Assembly (NCBI GenBank): GCA_963764205.1
Contig: CAVXRN010000006.1
Span: 248,001-312,000 of the forward strand
Origin: Chersky-840 sp963764205
GTDB taxonomy: Bacteria; Actinomycetota; Acidimicrobiia; Acidimicrobiales; UBA8190
Length of the DNA stretch: 64,000 nucleotides
Reading direction: 5' to 3'
Shown here: piece by piece, positions 63,208 through 64,000 of the stretch
Numbering within the stretch: position 1 is the stretch's first letter
How the letters are laid out: each line of letters starts with the position of its first letter
Program-made: the position numbers and the translations under genes
The notes under the pieces: model-generated
Told to the model about the DNA's origin: nothing
The model's input: the letters and a program-made list of their open reading frames with translations, nothing else
Database searches by the model: none

Positions 63208-64000
63208 GTGGCCGACGCAGAGCAGGACGAACACAGCTTCGACATCTACGACTACTGGGTCGAGTGTCGACGGGACCACCCCGTGGGTCGTTTCGGTGGT
63301 CCGGAGTCCGACATCTGGCTGGTGACGAGATACGCCGACGTCGAACGCGTGCTGCGCGACCCCAAGCGGTTCTCGAGCCGGGTCAATGCCGACACGATGG
63401 GCCCGGTCATGGGGACCGTGATCTTGGCTATGGACGGCGAGGAGCACCGCCGCTACCGCAACCTCGTCGCCCACGCCTTCCGACCTTCGGCGCTCGCGCG
63501 GTGGGAGAGCGAGCTCATCTCCCCGACCATCCACCGGCTCATCGACGGCCTGGCCGGGCGCACGACGGCCGATCTCGTGGCCGAGATCACCAGCCGATTT
63601 CCCGTACAGGTCATCGCCGAGGTACTCGGCGTTCCCTCCGCGGACCACGAGCGGTTCCACGCCTGGGCGCTCGACATGAACAAAGGCCCCGACGACTACC
63701 CAGTGTCCACCGCCGCGTCCGCGGCGATCGCGCGCCTACCTGACGCCCATCGTGGAGGACCGCAAGATCCATCCCACCGACGACCTCGTCTCCGACATCG
63801 TCACCGCCGAAGTCGACGGTGAGCGCCTCTCCGACGAGCACATCTACGGGTTTCTGCGCTTGCTGCTGCCTGCCGGAGCCGAGACGACGTTCGCGGCCAT
63901 GGGGAGCTGCCTGTTTGCGCTGCTCAGCCGGCCCGCCGTGCTCGACCGCGTGAGAGCCGACCCCTCCCTCCTCGACGCGGTGGTGGAAGAGACGTTGCGG
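63208..64000 (+). CDS. Cytochrome P450, partial at the window end, one frameshift near 63730
   Basis: The first 264 codons of a class I P450. It has YADVERVLRDPKRFSSRVNA, MDGEEHRRYRNLVAHAFRPSAL (C-helix with HRRYR) and the I-helix LLLPAGAETTFAAMG with the oxygen-binding Thr; the window ends in the ExxR region (VVEETLR). The heme loop lies beyond the end. A one-base slip near 63730 separates STAASAAIA from RAYLTPIVEDRK. GTG 63208 is preferred; TTG 63181 is also in frame. A TAACAC stretch near 63168 may be part of its promoter. Different from the P450 at 43254. Confidence 0.85.

Noticed and set aside
63023..63325. A 100-residue plus-strand frame before the P450
   Set aside because: It overlaps the P450 coding start in another frame and has no similarity or ribosome site.

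Overview
The window is high-GC DNA with densely packed genes. Many start codons are GTG, several genes have a -10 hexamer 6-9 bases before the start (leaderless transcripts), and neighbours often overlap as ATGA or GTGA. The families present (AMP-forming CoA ligases, acyl-CoA dehydrogenases, thiolase/DUF35 pairs, P450 with a 3Fe-4S ferredoxin, TIM-barrel amidohydrolases, AfsR-like cyclase/ATPase/TPR proteins) point to an actinobacterium. An environmental Acidimicrobiia-type organism is plausible, but no marker gene here proves the class.

Layout. 0-3.9 kb: a 2-hydroxyacid dehydrogenase/acyl-CoA dehydrogenase unit, an ArsR regulator with an SRPBCC partner, and a YCII protein. 3.9-11.3 kb (minus strand): aldehyde dehydrogenase, D-aminoacylase-type hydrolase, zinc alcohol dehydrogenase, amidohydrolase, a small membrane protein, apt, a SnoaL-like protein and a Rid protein. 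11.5-22.9 kb (plus): TetR regulator, two amidohydrolases, three AMP-binding ligases, a DUF35/thiolase-like pair, an acyl-CoA dehydrogenase and a lipoprotein. 22.9-29.5 kb (minus): acyl-CoA dehydrogenase, ADP-forming acyl-CoA synthetase, SDR, amidohydrolase, crotonase. 29.5-36.4 kb: DUF35, thiolase, a fused two-domain CaiB/BaiF CoA-transferase, a RibH2-like lumazine synthase, DUF2889 and a second thiolase-like protein. 36.4-44.6 kb: winged-helix regulator, aldehyde dehydrogenase, CoA ligase, amidohydrolase, thiolase-like protein, ferredoxin and P450. 44.9-50 kb: RodZ-like protein, VOC protein, a conserved hypothetical and a Tat-exported GH78 rhamnosidase. 50-58 kb: a GGDEF-EAL enzyme divergent from a PelF/PelG-like exopolysaccharide cassette. 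58-63 kb: DUF4234 protein, tRNA-Ile(GAT), a stand-alone cyclic-nucleotide-binding protein and a double-cyclase/ATPase/TPR protein. 63.2 kb to the end: a truncated P450.

The genes between 0 and 44.5 kb look like one catabolic island for CoA-activated carboxylic acids, with beta-oxidation-like steps, retro-aldol or thiolytic cleavage, aldehyde and alcohol oxidation, and P450 attack. The substrate is not evident. The strongest new signal is a shared operator, TGAC-N6-GTCA (best form CTGACACGAACGTCAG). It occurs eight times, each time upstream of one of these transcription units, and suggests an island-wide regulon whose regulator is not obviously encoded here. A separate perfect palindrome of KstR type (CTAGAACACGTTCTAG) precedes the RibH2-like gene.

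Caution: at least 35 single-base reading-frame breaks interrupt about 20 genes. They are concentrated at 5.7-14.5 kb and 34-36.3 kb and nearly absent from 36.5-63.7 kb. Reading resumes cleanly after each break and gene-to-gene overlaps are preserved, so most look like consensus-sequence errors rather than decay. Affected genes are annotated as whole genes with the breaks noted.
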